Shown: positions 11,283-19,455 of the stretch, piece after piece
Layout: every line of letters begins with the position of its first letter
How positions within the stretch are numbered: position 1 is the first letter of the stretch
Position numbers and translations under genes: made by a program
Source of the DNA: Microbulbifer halophilus
GTDB taxonomy: Bacteria > Pseudomonadota > Gammaproteobacteria > Pseudomonadales > Cellvibrionaceae
Assembly: GCF_026183675.1 (NCBI RefSeq)
Contig: NZ_JAPIVK010000018.1
Location: 33,498 to 97,497 of the forward strand
Length of the DNA: 64,000 bases
Direction: 5' to 3'
The notes under the pieces: model-generated
Databases searched by the model: none
What the model was told of the DNA's origin: nothing
The model's input: only the letters and a program-made list of their open reading frames with translations

Positions 11283-12014
11283 TCAGTGGTCCGGTAAATG
11301 CCAGTCGAAATCCCGGATCAGCGACATAAAGGGGCCCTGCGGCACTGCCACGAGGTCCAGGCGCTCACCGGTTTCCGGGTGGTCCAGTTGTAGCTGCAGT
11401 GCGTGAAGCAGCAGCCTGCCACAGCCGTACCACTCTGCAAAGAAACGGTTGTGCACCGACTTGCCGTACTTGGGGCAGCCGATCAGCGGGTGGTGGATAT
11501 GCTTGAAGTGTCGGCGGATCTGGTGCCGGCGGCCGGTTTTCAGCTCTATTTCCACCAGTGAGTAGCGGCTGGTGGGGTAGCGGTCCACCGGGTAGGGCAG
11601 TTCGATGGTGTCCAGTCGGCGAAAGAGGGTGACGGCGGGCTGGTGGGGCAATTCCGCTTTGGGGCGTTTGCGCTGGTGCTTGAAATCGGCGACCGGTGGC
11701 AGGGGGTGGTCGATCAAACCTTCTTCGGGACAATAGCCCCGGCAGACAGCGATATATTTCTTTACCGTTTCATCGCCCTCCATCCGGGCCTGTACCCGCG
11801 CGGCGATTTCCCCGCTCTTGCCGAAGACGATGACACCGGAGGTGGGCTTGTCCAGCCGGTGGATGGGGTAGAGACGGCAGCCGACCCGATCGCGCAGGTA
11901 CTGTAGCAGTACCCGCTTCTCGTGGCGGTCGATGTCGGAGCGGTGCACCAGCCAGCCCTCGGGTTTGTAGGCGGCGACGAGATACTCGTCTTCGAAGAGA
12001 ATGTCCGGGTGCAT
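11283..12014 (-). CDS. truC: tRNA pseudouridine synthase, TruC type
   Basis: A 243-residue RluA/TruC family pseudouridine synthase. HRLDKPTSGVIVFGKS carries the catalytic aspartate at about residue 54, and KTGRRHQIRRHFKHIHHPLIG is the second conserved block. There is no S4 RNA-binding domain, and the length equals E. coli TruC (260), which modifies U65 of tRNAs. The frame opens at 12050, but the ATG at 12014 begins the sequence that aligns with TruC (MHPDILFEDEYLVAAYKP). A strong promoter for the next gene starts 140 bases away on the other strand. Confidence 0.85.
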   Translation of the reverse strand: MHPDILFEDEYLVAAYKPEGWLVHRSDIDRHEKRVLLQYLRDRVGCRLYPIHRLDKPTSGVIVFGKSGEIAARVQARMEGDETVKKYIAVCRGYCPEEGLIDHPLPPVADFKHQRKRPKAELPHQPAVTLFRRLDTIELPYPVDRYPTSRYSLVEIELKTGRRHQIRRHFKHIHHPLIGCPKYGKSVHNRFFAEWYGCGRLLLHALQLQLDHPETGERLDLVAVPQGPFMSLIRDFDWHLPDH

Positions 12015-12153
12015 ACTGGTGACCTGTCGGCAGAAAACTGGTGCGGGCATTATTATAGGTTTAGATCGCTGAAAGAGTCAGAGTCTATCTTGTGCGGTAG
12101 GGAAAGGACGGGAATGCACTGTAAGAGCCTGCTTACACCCTACACCCTTTGTA

Positions 12154-12181
12154 TTGACATTCTATTTTGGCTGGTTAAAAT
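12154..12181 (+). promoter_or_regulatory. Sigma-70 promoter of the rtcB leader
   Basis: TTGACA at 12154-12159 and TAAAAT at 12176-12181 are separated by 16 bases, close to consensus. It is about 260 bases from rtcB, leaving a long leader transcript. Confidence 0.7.
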
Positions 12182-12257
12182 CGCCCCACTTTCCGAACAA
12201 CCTCCCATTCCCCGCGCTCCGCGCCACGGTGGAATACAGACAAAAGGAGTACATGAA

Positions 12258-12293
12258 ATGCGGTATCAAAATCTGACAATGCGTTTTACCTGA
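12258..12293 (+). CDS. Possible 11-residue leader peptide of rtcB
   Basis: ATG at 12258 lies 8 bases after GGAG (12246-12249) and opens a frame of 11 codons, MRYQNLTMRFT, then TGA. An overlapping ATG at 12253 gives seven codons but is too close to the ribosome site. It sits downstream of the promoter and upstream of two hairpins. The ribosome site is strong, but there is no proof of translation. Confidence 0.4.
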   Translation: MRYQNLTMRFT

Positions 12294-12313
12294 TACACCT
12301 TTCATGTGCTTGC

Positions 12314-12380
12314 GCTTGAGAGGTAGCAGTGCCTTTCAAGCCAGAATTTCCAAAAGCCCTGGCTGATGCCGGGGTTTTTT
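12314..12380 (+). terminator. Leader hairpin and intrinsic terminator (candidate attenuator) before rtcB
   Basis: The first hairpin pairs GCTTGAGAGG (12314-12323) with CCTTTCAAGC (12332-12341). The second pairs CCCTGGC (12357-12363) with GCCGGGG (12368-12374) around TGAT and is followed by six T residues. Transcription from 12154 would stop here unless the second hairpin is prevented, 58 bases before rtcB. The same RNA could also be a stable small RNA of about 190 bases. Confidence 0.65.
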
Positions 12381-12438
12381 ATTTTCGGTTCCTGAAAGGC
12401 AGATTCTATAAATACGTGGAGAAATCCAGGGGTTCGTT

Positions 12439-13647
12439 ATGCCTGTAAAAATGGTACTGAATGGCAATGCACCACCCGGCACCGTGCCGGTAAAGATCTA
12501 CACCGGCGAGGTGGAGCACGCGGTATTGCAACAACTGAAAAACATCGCCCGGTTGCCCATCGTGCACTCGCACGTGGCGGCCATGCCGGATGTGCATCTC
12601 GGCAAGGGTGCCACAGTGGGGTCGGTTCTTCCCACGGTGAGCGCGATTATTCCGGCGGCCGTGGGGGTGGATATCGGCTGCGGTATGAATGCGGTGCGCA
12701 CTTCGCTGCATGCGCACCAGTTGCCGGACAACCTGAAATCGCTGCGCAGTGCGATCGAGGCAAAGGTGCCTGTGGGCTTTGGTCGCCACAAGCTGATTAG
12801 CGCCCGGGAGTCCGCCTGCAAACAGCTGTCGGCGGGTGCGGATCGCCTGTTTGAAAAACACCCGGCGTTATTGAAAAAACTGCGCCAGCCGCAGCAGACC
12901 TGGGTTACCCAGCTCGGCACCCTGGGCGGCGGCAATCACTTTATCGAGATTTGTCTCGACGAGGACAATGCGGTCTGGGTGATGCTGCACTCCGGCAGTC
13001 GCGGTATCGGCAACGCCATTGGCCAACACTTCATCCAGTTGGCGAAAAAGGATATGGCCGGTCATAGGCACAATCTGCCGGACAGGGAGCTGTCCTATTT
13101 CAGTGAGGGGAACGGCCATTTCGATGACTATATCGAGGCCGTCAACTGGGCCCAGGAGTACGCGCGGGTCAACCGGCAGGAGATGATGAAGCTGGTGCTC
13201 GGCTGCCTGCGCGAGCAGCTGCCGGCGTTCACGCTGACGTCCGAGGCGATCAACTGCCACCACAATTACGTGGTGCGGGAGGAGCACTTCGGTCGCGATG
13301 TTTTCGTCACCCGCAAGGGAGCCATCAGCGCCCGGCGGGACCAGCTCGGCATTATTCCGGGCTCCATGGGTGCCAGGTCGTACATAGTGCGGGGGCTCGG
13401 CAACGCGGAATCCTTCTGTTCCTGCGCCCACGGCGCGGGCCGCAGGATGAGCCGCAGTGCCGCCCGCAAGCGCTTCAGGCGCAGCGACCTGGAAGAGCAG
13501 ACCCGGGGTATCCAGTGCCGCAAGGACAGGGGCGTGATCGACGAGATCCCGGCCGCCTATAAGGATATCGACAGGGTCATGGAAAACCAGGCCGACCTGG
13601 TGGAAACGGTACACACACTGCGCCAGGTGGTCTGTATCAAAGGCTGA
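12439..13647 (+). CDS. rtcB: RNA-splicing ligase RtcB
   Basis: A 402-residue 3'-phosphate RNA ligase that joins 2',3'-cyclic phosphate or 3'-phosphate ends to 5'-hydroxyl ends with GTP and manganese. GVDIGCGMNA (about 72-81) and GGGNHFIE (about 167-174) hold metal ligands. SCAHGAGRRMSRSAAR (from about 332) holds the histidine that takes GMP. Length matches E. coli RtcB (408). There is no RtcA or RtcR here; instead a small basic gene follows. Expression may be set by the attenuator-like leader. Start ATG 12439 follows CCAGGGG. Confidence 0.93.
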   Translation: MPVKMVLNGNAPPGTVPVKIYTGEVEHAVLQQLKNIARLPIVHSHVAAMPDVHLGKGATVGSVLPTVSAIIPAAVGVDIGCGMNAVRTSLHAHQLPDNLKSLRSAIEAKVPVGFGRHKLISARESACKQLSAGADRLFEKHPALLKKLRQPQQTWVTQLGTLGGGNHFIEICLDEDNAVWVMLHSGSRGIGNAIGQHFIQLAKKDMAGHRHNLPDRELSYFSEGNGHFDDYIEAVNWAQEYARVNRQEMMKLVLGCLREQLPAFTLTSEAINCHHNYVVREEHFGRDVFVTRKGAISARRDQLGIIPGSMGARSYIVRGLGNAESFCSCAHGAGRRMSRSAARKRFRRSDLEEQTRGIQCRKDRGVIDEIPAAYKDIDRVMENQADLVETVHTLRQVVCIKG

Positions 13648-13740
13648 GTGGGAGTCGGTTGCACCGATTCGGCGAAGCTGTGGGCCATCGGGCCGATACC
13701 GGTGGCCATTATTTTACTGGCCAACCAGAGGAAACGAGGG

Positions 13741-13911
13741 ATGAAAAAATCAAAACCCCGCAACCACGTTGCGATGAATCCGCTGCTGCGCAAGGGCGGC
13801 GCCCATGTGCGAGCCAGGTCCGGCAAGCGGTTTGCCGACAAGCAGCAAATGTTGAAGGCGGCGCGGGAGTGGAAAAGCTCCCGCGACTCCCTGTCTCTCT
13901 GTTTCCAGTAG
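13741..13911 (+). CDS. Small basic protein, possible ArfA-like ribosome rescue factor
   Basis: A 56-residue, very basic protein with ATG at 13741 after AGGAAACGAGGG. The core NPLLRKGGAHVRARSGKR loosely recalls the (D/N)PL-F/L-R and K-rich segments of ArfA, but the KGKGSY motif is absent, so the assignment is weak. In E. coli, arfA mRNA is cut or terminated at a hairpin inside the coding region. Here a perfect 8-bp hairpin, CGCGGGAG (13862-13869) with CTCCCGCG (13878-13885), covers codons 41-49 and no hairpin follows the stop. It lies 94 bases after rtcB. Confidence 0.45.
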   Translation: MKKSKPRNHVAMNPLLRKGGAHVRARSGKRFADKQQMLKAAREWKSSRDSLSLCFQ

Positions 13912-13919
13912 GCCCCGCC

Positions 13920-14300
13920 CTAAGGCCAGCCCGGCAGCGGTTCCACATACACCCAGCGCTTTTTGTACAGCTTGAACAGCGATATCTCGTGCATTGAATG
14001 TTCGATATCGTTCTGCAGATACCACGCCCTGAATTCCACCACCGATTTCTTCAGCCCCTGTTTGCTCCTGATGACTTCCAGGCGGGTCCACTGTGCCTCC
14101 AAATCAGACGGGGCCAGTTCCGGGCAGATGTCCGGGTGCCAGGTCTTGCGCAGGTAGGGGGCATCGCCACGGGCGAAAGCGCAGAAACGGCTGCGCATCA
14201 GCGCCTCGGCCGTATTGGGGTAGGCCCGGCCGGACAGGTAGAGGTCGCAGCATTCATCCAGCGGTTTGCCCGAACCGCAGGGGCAGGCGGATTGTGACAT
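13920..14300 (-). CDS. ychJ: YchJ family protein with SEC-C motif
   Basis: A 126-residue protein of the UPF0225/YchJ family. The N-terminal CPCGSGKPLDECC is a SEC-C zinc-binding motif (residues 6-18), followed by the NTF2-like YchJ domain with TAEALMRSRFCAFARGD and WYLQNDIEHS-like segments. The function in cells is not established. ATG at 14300 follows GGAGACGAG and begins at the zinc motif; the open frame upstream has no ribosome site. It converges on the rtcB operon. Confidence 0.85.
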   Translation of the reverse strand: MSQSACPCGSGKPLDECCDLYLSGRAYPNTAEALMRSRFCAFARGDAPYLRKTWHPDICPELAPSDLEAQWTRLEVIRSKQGLKKSVVEFRAWYLQNDIEHSMHEISLFKLYKKRWVYVEPLPGWP

Positions 14301-14400
14301 CTCGTCTCCGTTCAGTTGCTTGCCGGCGCATTTCACGGCTGGGGAGTGTAACCGCATTCGGTGGGGCAATGCGCATCGGTGTGAACAGCTGTCGCCGGCA

Positions 14401-14446
14401 TTGACCTTTGATGGCATGCTGCTAACATACCGTCCAGTTGGTCGGT
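14401..14446 (+). promoter_or_regulatory. Promoter and TetR-type operator of the RND efflux operon
   Basis: TTGACC (14401-14406) and TAACAT (14423-14428) are 16 bases apart. Directly after the -10 box, ACCGTCCA-GT-TGGTCGGT (14429-14446) is a palindrome with one mismatch, the size and sequence type bound by AcrR/TtgR-like regulators. A repressor bound there would block the operon start. Confidence 0.65.
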
Positions 14447-14473
14447 TTTGACCATTCAGAACCGGAGAGTCAC

Positions 14474-15013
14474 ATGTCCAAAGTCGACAAAGACAGCATC
14501 ATTCGCGCCGCGGAGGACGTGGTGCGGGAGCGCGGCGCCCGCAAGCTCACCCTGGATGCGGTGGCCGAGAAGTGCGGCCTGAGCAAGGGCGGGCTGCTGC
14601 ACCATTTCCGCACCAAGCAGTCCCTGTTGAAAGCCATGCTCGAAGCCGCAACGGCGCGGGAGTCGGAGTTGACGGCGGAGTTCGTGGCGGCCGGCTGCGG
14701 CGCGGCGGGTGGCACGCTTTACGCCCGTATCGAGTCCCTGTTCACCCTGATGGAGGATGACGAAAGCCTGCCGCGCTCACTGATTGCCGCCGTGGCGGAA
14801 GACCCGGCGCTACTGGAGCCGATCAAGACCAGGGAGGCCCTGATTCGCCGCGAGGTATGCGAATCCTCCAGCGATCCGGAGCTGGCCCAACTGCTGCTCT
14901 ACGCCGCGCGGGGCCTGTTCCTGGGGCGCGTACTCAATGTCATGGAGCCGGACGACCCGGTGTACGAGCGCCTGCATGCGCGCCTGCTGGAACTCTGCGC
15001 CGATATCGACTGA
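14474..15013 (+). CDS. TetR family transcriptional regulator of an RND efflux pump
   Basis: A 179-residue TetR regulator. The helix-turn-helix at about residues 25-45 reads LTLDAVAEKCGLSKGGLLHHFRTKQSLL, which is typical, and the C-terminal half is the ligand-binding and dimer domain. ATG at 14474 has CCGGAGAG upstream; the frame is open from 14438 but without a ribosome site. It is the first gene of a regulator-adaptor-pump operon and has an operator-like palindrome at its promoter, so it probably represses itself and the pump. Confidence 0.88.
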   Translation: MSKVDKDSIIRAAEDVVRERGARKLTLDAVAEKCGLSKGGLLHHFRTKQSLLKAMLEAATARESELTAEFVAAGCGAAGGTLYARIESLFTLMEDDESLPRSLIAAVAEDPALLEPIKTREALIRREVCESSSDPELAQLLLYAARGLFLGRVLNVMEPDDPVYERLHARLLELCADID

Positions 15014-15059
15014 TCCGCTGTATCCCCTCAATCCCAATCAAGTTTTCCGGAACCTGAAT

Positions 15060-16136
15060 ATGAAACTGTTCGGCACTGTCCGTTTACCGATGATCCCGCT
15101 GTTGGCGGCTGTCGCACTGATTGCCGGCTGCTCCGAGCCCGGCGCGGATCAACAACAGCAGCAGGAACGCCAGTGGCCGGTCAAGGTTGCCCGGGTTTCC
15201 AGTGCCGACGGCATCAGCCAGCGCCGGTTCGCCGGCCGGGTAACGGCGGTGCAGACCGTGGATCTGTCTTTCCAGGTGGGGGGGAAACTGGACCAGCTCA
15301 AGTTTCGCGAGGGCGAGGTGATTCCCGAGGGCCGGCTGGTCGCCGCCCTGGACGATCGCGATTTCCGCCGCCGGGTCAAGGAGGCGCGGGTCAACCTGCA
15401 GTTGCTGGAGAAGACGCTCGAGCGGCAGCGCTCGCTCGCCGAGCGCAATGTGATTTCCCGGCAGCAGCTGGACGAGACCCAGACCAACTACGACCTGGCG
15501 CAGGTCACGCTGGAAAATGCCGAACAGGATCTCGCCTATACCCGCCTGAGTGTGCCCTTCGATGCGCTGGTCACGCGACAGCTGGTGGAGAACTACACCA
15601 ATGTGCAGGCCGGGCAGGGTGTGGTACGGCTGCAGAATGTCTCGGAGGTACGGATCCAGATTTCGGTACCCGAAAAGCTGCTGGCCAAGGTCCACCGGGA
15701 GTGGGTGAAATCCATCACTGCCAGCTTCGAATTCCTGCCGGGCCGCGAGTTTCCGCTGGAATACCGCGAGCACCAGGCGGAAGCGGACAGTGTTACCCAG
15801 ACCTATATCGTCGAACTGGGCATGCCGTGCCCGGAAGGGGTGCAGATACTGCCGGGCATGACGGCGCGGGTGAATCTGGAGCTCGACGACAGCCGCCGCG
15901 ACACCTGGATTCCACTCGCCGCGGTGCAGACTAGCGCCGACGGCTCGCCGTTTGTCTGGCAGATCAACGAAGACCATTCCGTCTCCAGGTTGCCGGTCAC
16001 CCTCGGCCGTACCGATGGTGAACAGGTGCTGGTGTCGGCAGGCGTGGAGCCAGCCATGAACCTGGTTGCCGCCGGCGGCCAGCACCTCTACGAGGGGGCC
16101 AGGGTGCGCAACTACACGCAGCAATCCACACCGTAA
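15060..16136 (+). CDS. RND efflux periplasmic adaptor (membrane fusion protein), lipoprotein
   Basis: A 358-residue adaptor of the HlyD/AcrA family. The N-terminal signal ends in lipobox LIAGC, so cysteine 23 would be lipid-modified. VDLSFQVGGKLDQLKFREGEVI is the first half of the lipoyl domain; the helical hairpin at about 95-160 contains LAERNVISRQQLDETQTNYDLAQ; the second lipoyl half and beta-barrel follow. It links the inner-membrane pump to an outer-membrane channel, which is not encoded here. It lies 46 bases after the regulator gene and 31 bases before the pump gene. Confidence 0.88.
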   Translation: MKLFGTVRLPMIPLLAAVALIAGCSEPGADQQQQQERQWPVKVARVSSADGISQRRFAGRVTAVQTVDLSFQVGGKLDQLKFREGEVIPEGRLVAALDDRDFRRRVKEARVNLQLLEKTLERQRSLAERNVISRQQLDETQTNYDLAQVTLENAEQDLAYTRLSVPFDALVTRQLVENYTNVQAGQGVVRLQNVSEVRIQISVPEKLLAKVHREWVKSITASFEFLPGREFPLEYREHQAEADSVTQTYIVELGMPCPEGVQILPGMTARVNLELDDSRRDTWIPLAAVQTSADGSPFVWQINEDHSVSRLPVTLGRTDGEQVLVSAGVEPAMNLVAAGGQHLYEGARVRNYTQQSTP

Positions 16137-16167
16137 ATTCCGACCCGGTAACAAGTGGAGCAATGTC

Positions 16168-19100
16168 TTGAAGATTTCTGATGTATTCATCCAGCGGCCA
16201 GTGTACAGCTGGCTACTGATGTTGATCTGCCTGGTCGGCGGCCTGTGGGGCGTGGCGGATATCGGCCGCCTCGAGGACCCGGCGTTCACGATCAAGGAAG
16301 CGCGGGTTTTTACCGCCTTTCCGGGCGCCGGTGCGCGACAGGTCGAAGAGGAGGTGACCGAAAAACTGGAGGTGGCTATCCAGCAGATGGGGCAGCTCAA
16401 GCGCCTGACCTCCACATCCCGTCCCGGCATGTCGGAAATCCGCGTGGAGATCAAGGACCAGTACGCCGCTGAAGAGCTGGCCCAGGTCTGGGACGAGCTG
16501 CGCCGCAAGGTGCGGGATGCCCAGGGGCAACTGCCGAGTGGCGCCGCGGTGCCGGTGGTCAACGACGATTTCGGCGAGGTGTTCGGGATTTACTACGCCG
16601 TGACCGGCGAGGGTTTTTCCCTGTCGGAAATGCGCGAGATCACCAAGGTGATCCGCCGCGAACTGCTCACAGTGGAGGGCGTCGCAAAGGTTTCCCGCTC
16701 CGGCGTGATCGACGAAGTGGCCTACCTGGATATCGACGAATCGCGCCTGGCCCAGATGGACTATTCCCTGGACGACCTGGCCCAGGTGCTGCAGTCCGAA
16801 AGTACCACCCAGCCAGTGGGTGAAGTTGACGGGCGCGACCTGCGCACGCGCATCGTAGTGGACGATCCGGCCAGCAGCGAAGAGGCGGTGGGCAATATCC
16901 TGATGGGTGTGCCGGGTTCCACGTCGATGCTGGCGGTGCGGGATATTGCCGATGTCTCCCTGGGCTACGATGAGAATCCGGATTTTATCGCCCGGTTCAA
17001 TGGCGAGCCAGCCATCCTGATCGGTGTGGCGGGAGCGCAGAACACCAACATCGTGGATGTGGGCAAGGCCGTTGAAGTCAAGCTCGAGCAACTGGAGCAG
17101 GGCCTGCCGCTGGGTATCGAAGTGCACCCGGTGTACGAGCAGCACCGGGTCGTGGAGCACAGTGTCAACGGCTTTCTGTTCAACCTGATTTCCTCGGTGG
17201 TGATCGTCAGCCTGGTTCTCTGCCTGTTCATGGGCTGGCGCTCCGGTGTGGTGGTCGGCACGGTGCTCGCGCTGACCGTGCTGGGCACGGTGTTGATCAT
17301 GAACCTGATGGGGCTGAGTCTGCAGCGGATTTCCCTCGGTGCGCTGATCATTGCCATGGGTATGCTGGTGGACAATGCGATCGTGGTGGCCGAGGGCATG
17401 TTGATGGGCGTGCAGAACCGGGAATCGCCCCGACACGCTGCCGGCCGGGTGGTGCGCCAGACTTTCTGGCCGCTGCTGGGCGCCACGGTTATCGGCATTA
17501 TGGCCTTCTCCGGCATCGGCCTGTCCCGGGATGCCACCGGCGAATTCCTGTTTTCCCTGTTCGCGGTGATCGGCATTTCCCTGCTGCTGAGCTGGGTGCT
17601 GGCGATTACCGTGACGCCCTACCTCGGCTATCATCTGTTCAAACCGAATGCGGAGGGCGATTCGGGCGATCCCTACGGCGGGCGTTTTTATCGCATCTAC
17701 TCCCGCGCACTGGCCGGTGCCCTGAAACACCGCGGCCGCACGGTGGTGGTGCTGCTGGCGGTTACACTGGTGAGCTATTTCGCCTTCGGGTTTGTAAAGC
17801 AGGGCTTCTTCCCGAACTCCAATGCGCCGCTGTTTTACGTGAATTACTTTTTGCCCCAGGGCAGTGATATCGACCGTACTGAGGCTGCACTGCAGGAGGC
17901 GACCGAATTCCTGCAGGGGCAGGATGCGGTGGTTTCGGTAACCTCGGTGGCCGGCCGCGGTGCCGACCGCTTCATGCTCACCTATGCGCCGGAACCGCCG
18001 GCCCCTTCCTACGGCCAGCTGATAGTACGCACGGAATCCCGCGAGCAGATCCCGGCACTGATCGAGAGGGCAAAGTCGTCGTTGCGCAATGCGCACCCGG
18101 AAGCGCTGATCACATTCAAGCGCCTGGTATTCGGGCCCGGGGGCGGTGCCGATGTGGAAGTGCGGGTCTCCGGCCCGGACTTTAACACCCTGCGGGCCAG
18201 GGCCGCTGAAATGGAACAGCTCTTCCGCGAGAAAGGATTGCAGGAGGTCCGCCACGACTGGCGCGGGCGCCAGCCGACCGTTCGTGTGCGGCTCGATGAC
18301 GAGCGGGCGCGGGTCGCCGGTGTGACGGCCGCAGATGTCAGCCGCACCATCCAGTTTGCCACCGCCGGTTATCGCGTCGGCGATTTCGAGAGCGGCGACC
18401 GAATCATTCCGATCATCGCGCGCCTGCCCGAGGGGGATCGCAACCGCGTGGGATCGCTGGAGGACCGCCTGATATGGAGTCCCAACGAGCGGGGCTATAT
18501 TCCCGCGGGGCAACTGGTGGACAAATTCGAGACAACCGCGGAAGAGGGACTGGTACAGCGGCGCAACCGCGTCCCCACGATTACCATCAGCGGCGACGCG
18601 CCGGAAGGTGTTACCGCCATGGCGGCTTTCGAGCGTATTCGCGCTGAAGCGGAGGCGTTGTCGCTGCCTCCCGGCTATCGGCTGGAATTCGGCGGTGAAT
18701 ACGAGCGCTCGTCGGATGCACAAAAATCTCTCGGCAAGGGGCTGCCGGTCGGCTTCCTGATCATGGTGCTGGTTTCGGTGCTGCTGTTTGGCACTGTGCG
18801 CGAGCCGGTGATCATCTGGCTGGTGGTGCCCATGTCCCTGGTGGGCGTGGTGGTGGGCCTGCTGGTTTCCGGCCTGCCGTTCGGCTTTATGTCGCTGCTG
18901 GGGGTGCTCAGCCTGTCGGGCATGTTGATCAAGAACGCGGTGGTGCTGGTGGATGAAATCGAGATACAGACACGCGCGGGCCTGCCGCGCCTGAGCGCCA
19001 TCCAGCGCGCCAGTGTCAGCCGCCTGCGGCCGGTGTTCCTGGCCGCGATAACCACGATTCTCGGCATGTCGCCCCTGTTGTCCGACGCCTTCTTCGCGGA

Positions 19101-19269
19101 TATGGCGGTGACCATCATGGGTGGCCTCGGCTTTGCCACGGTACTGACTTTGATCGCGGTGCCGGTGTTCTACGCGATTTTCCATCGAGTGGGGCAGGGT
19201 GAAGTGGAGGACAGTCGCGCGGACGGCAAGCGGGAAGGGACCCGCCGGGAGCAGCCGGAGCCGGCCTGA
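16168..19269 (+). CDS. RND efflux transporter permease
   Basis: A 1033-residue proton-driven pump of the AcrB/HAE-type RND family with 12 membrane helices and two large periplasmic loops. The N-terminus KISDVFIQRPVYSW, the GALIIAMGMLVDNAIVVAEG block in helix 4 (with the proton-relay Asp), and SLSGMLIKNAVVLVDEI in the second half are diagnostic. The start is most likely TTG at 16168, seven bases after GGAG; the frame is open from 16066 but would overlap the adaptor. Substrates are unknown. The tail after about 1010 is charged and probably cytoplasmic. Confidence 0.92.
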   Translation: MKISDVFIQRPVYSWLLMLICLVGGLWGVADIGRLEDPAFTIKEARVFTAFPGAGARQVEEEVTEKLEVAIQQMGQLKRLTSTSRPGMSEIRVEIKDQYAAEELAQVWDELRRKVRDAQGQLPSGAAVPVVNDDFGEVFGIYYAVTGEGFSLSEMREITKVIRRELLTVEGVAKVSRSGVIDEVAYLDIDESRLAQMDYSLDDLAQVLQSESTTQPVGEVDGRDLRTRIVVDDPASSEEAVGNILMGVPGSTSMLAVRDIADVSLGYDENPDFIARFNGEPAILIGVAGAQNTNIVDVGKAVEVKLEQLEQGLPLGIEVHPVYEQHRVVEHSVNGFLFNLISSVVIVSLVLCLFMGWRSGVVVGTVLALTVLGTVLIMNLMGLSLQRISLGALIIAMGMLVDNAIVVAEGMLMGVQNRESPRHAAGRVVRQTFWPLLGATVIGIMAFSGIGLSRDATGEFLFSLFAVIGISLLLSWVLAITVTPYLGYHLFKPNAEGDSGDPYGGRFYRIYSRALAGALKHRGRTVVVLLAVTLVSYFAFGFVKQGFFPNSNAPLFYVNYFLPQGSDIDRTEAALQEATEFLQGQDAVVSVTSVAGRGADRFMLTYAPEPPAPSYGQLIVRTESREQIPALIERAKSSLRNAHPEALITFKRLVFGPGGGADVEVRVSGPDFNTLRARAAEMEQLFREKGLQEVRHDWRGRQPTVRVRLDDERARVAGVTAADVSRTIQFATAGYRVGDFESGDRIIPIIARLPEGDRNRVGSLEDRLIWSPNERGYIPAGQLVDKFETTAEEGLVQRRNRVPTITISGDAPEGVTAMAAFERIRAEAEALSLPPGYRLEFGGEYERSSDAQKSLGKGLPVGFLIMVLVSVLLFGTVREPVIIWLVVPMSLVGVVVGLLVSGLPFGFMSLLGVLSLSGMLIKNAVVLVDEIEIQTRAGLPRLSAIQRASVSRLRPVFLAAITTILGMSPLLSDAFFADMAVTIMGGLGFATVLTLIAVPVFYAIFHRVGQGEVEDSRADGKREGTRREQPEPA

Positions 19270-19455
19270 GTGCTGGGCGGCATCCGGTAGGTGCGGCTGT
19301 GGGGTGGTGGTGTGCCCCGTGCCGGCATGGCGCTTATGGCGGTGGGAGCCAGTTGTTGTATTGAGGAATTTGTCATTGCATTATTTTTGCCAATGATTGA
19401 ATATTTTATTCCTCCACCTGCTCCGGCTGATACAACAACCATAACCTGATCAATC

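Noticed and set aside
16213..19185. A 990-codon open frame on the minus strand
   Set aside because: It is the complement of the RND pump gene in GC-rich DNA; the translation is rich in H, R, Q and matches no protein.
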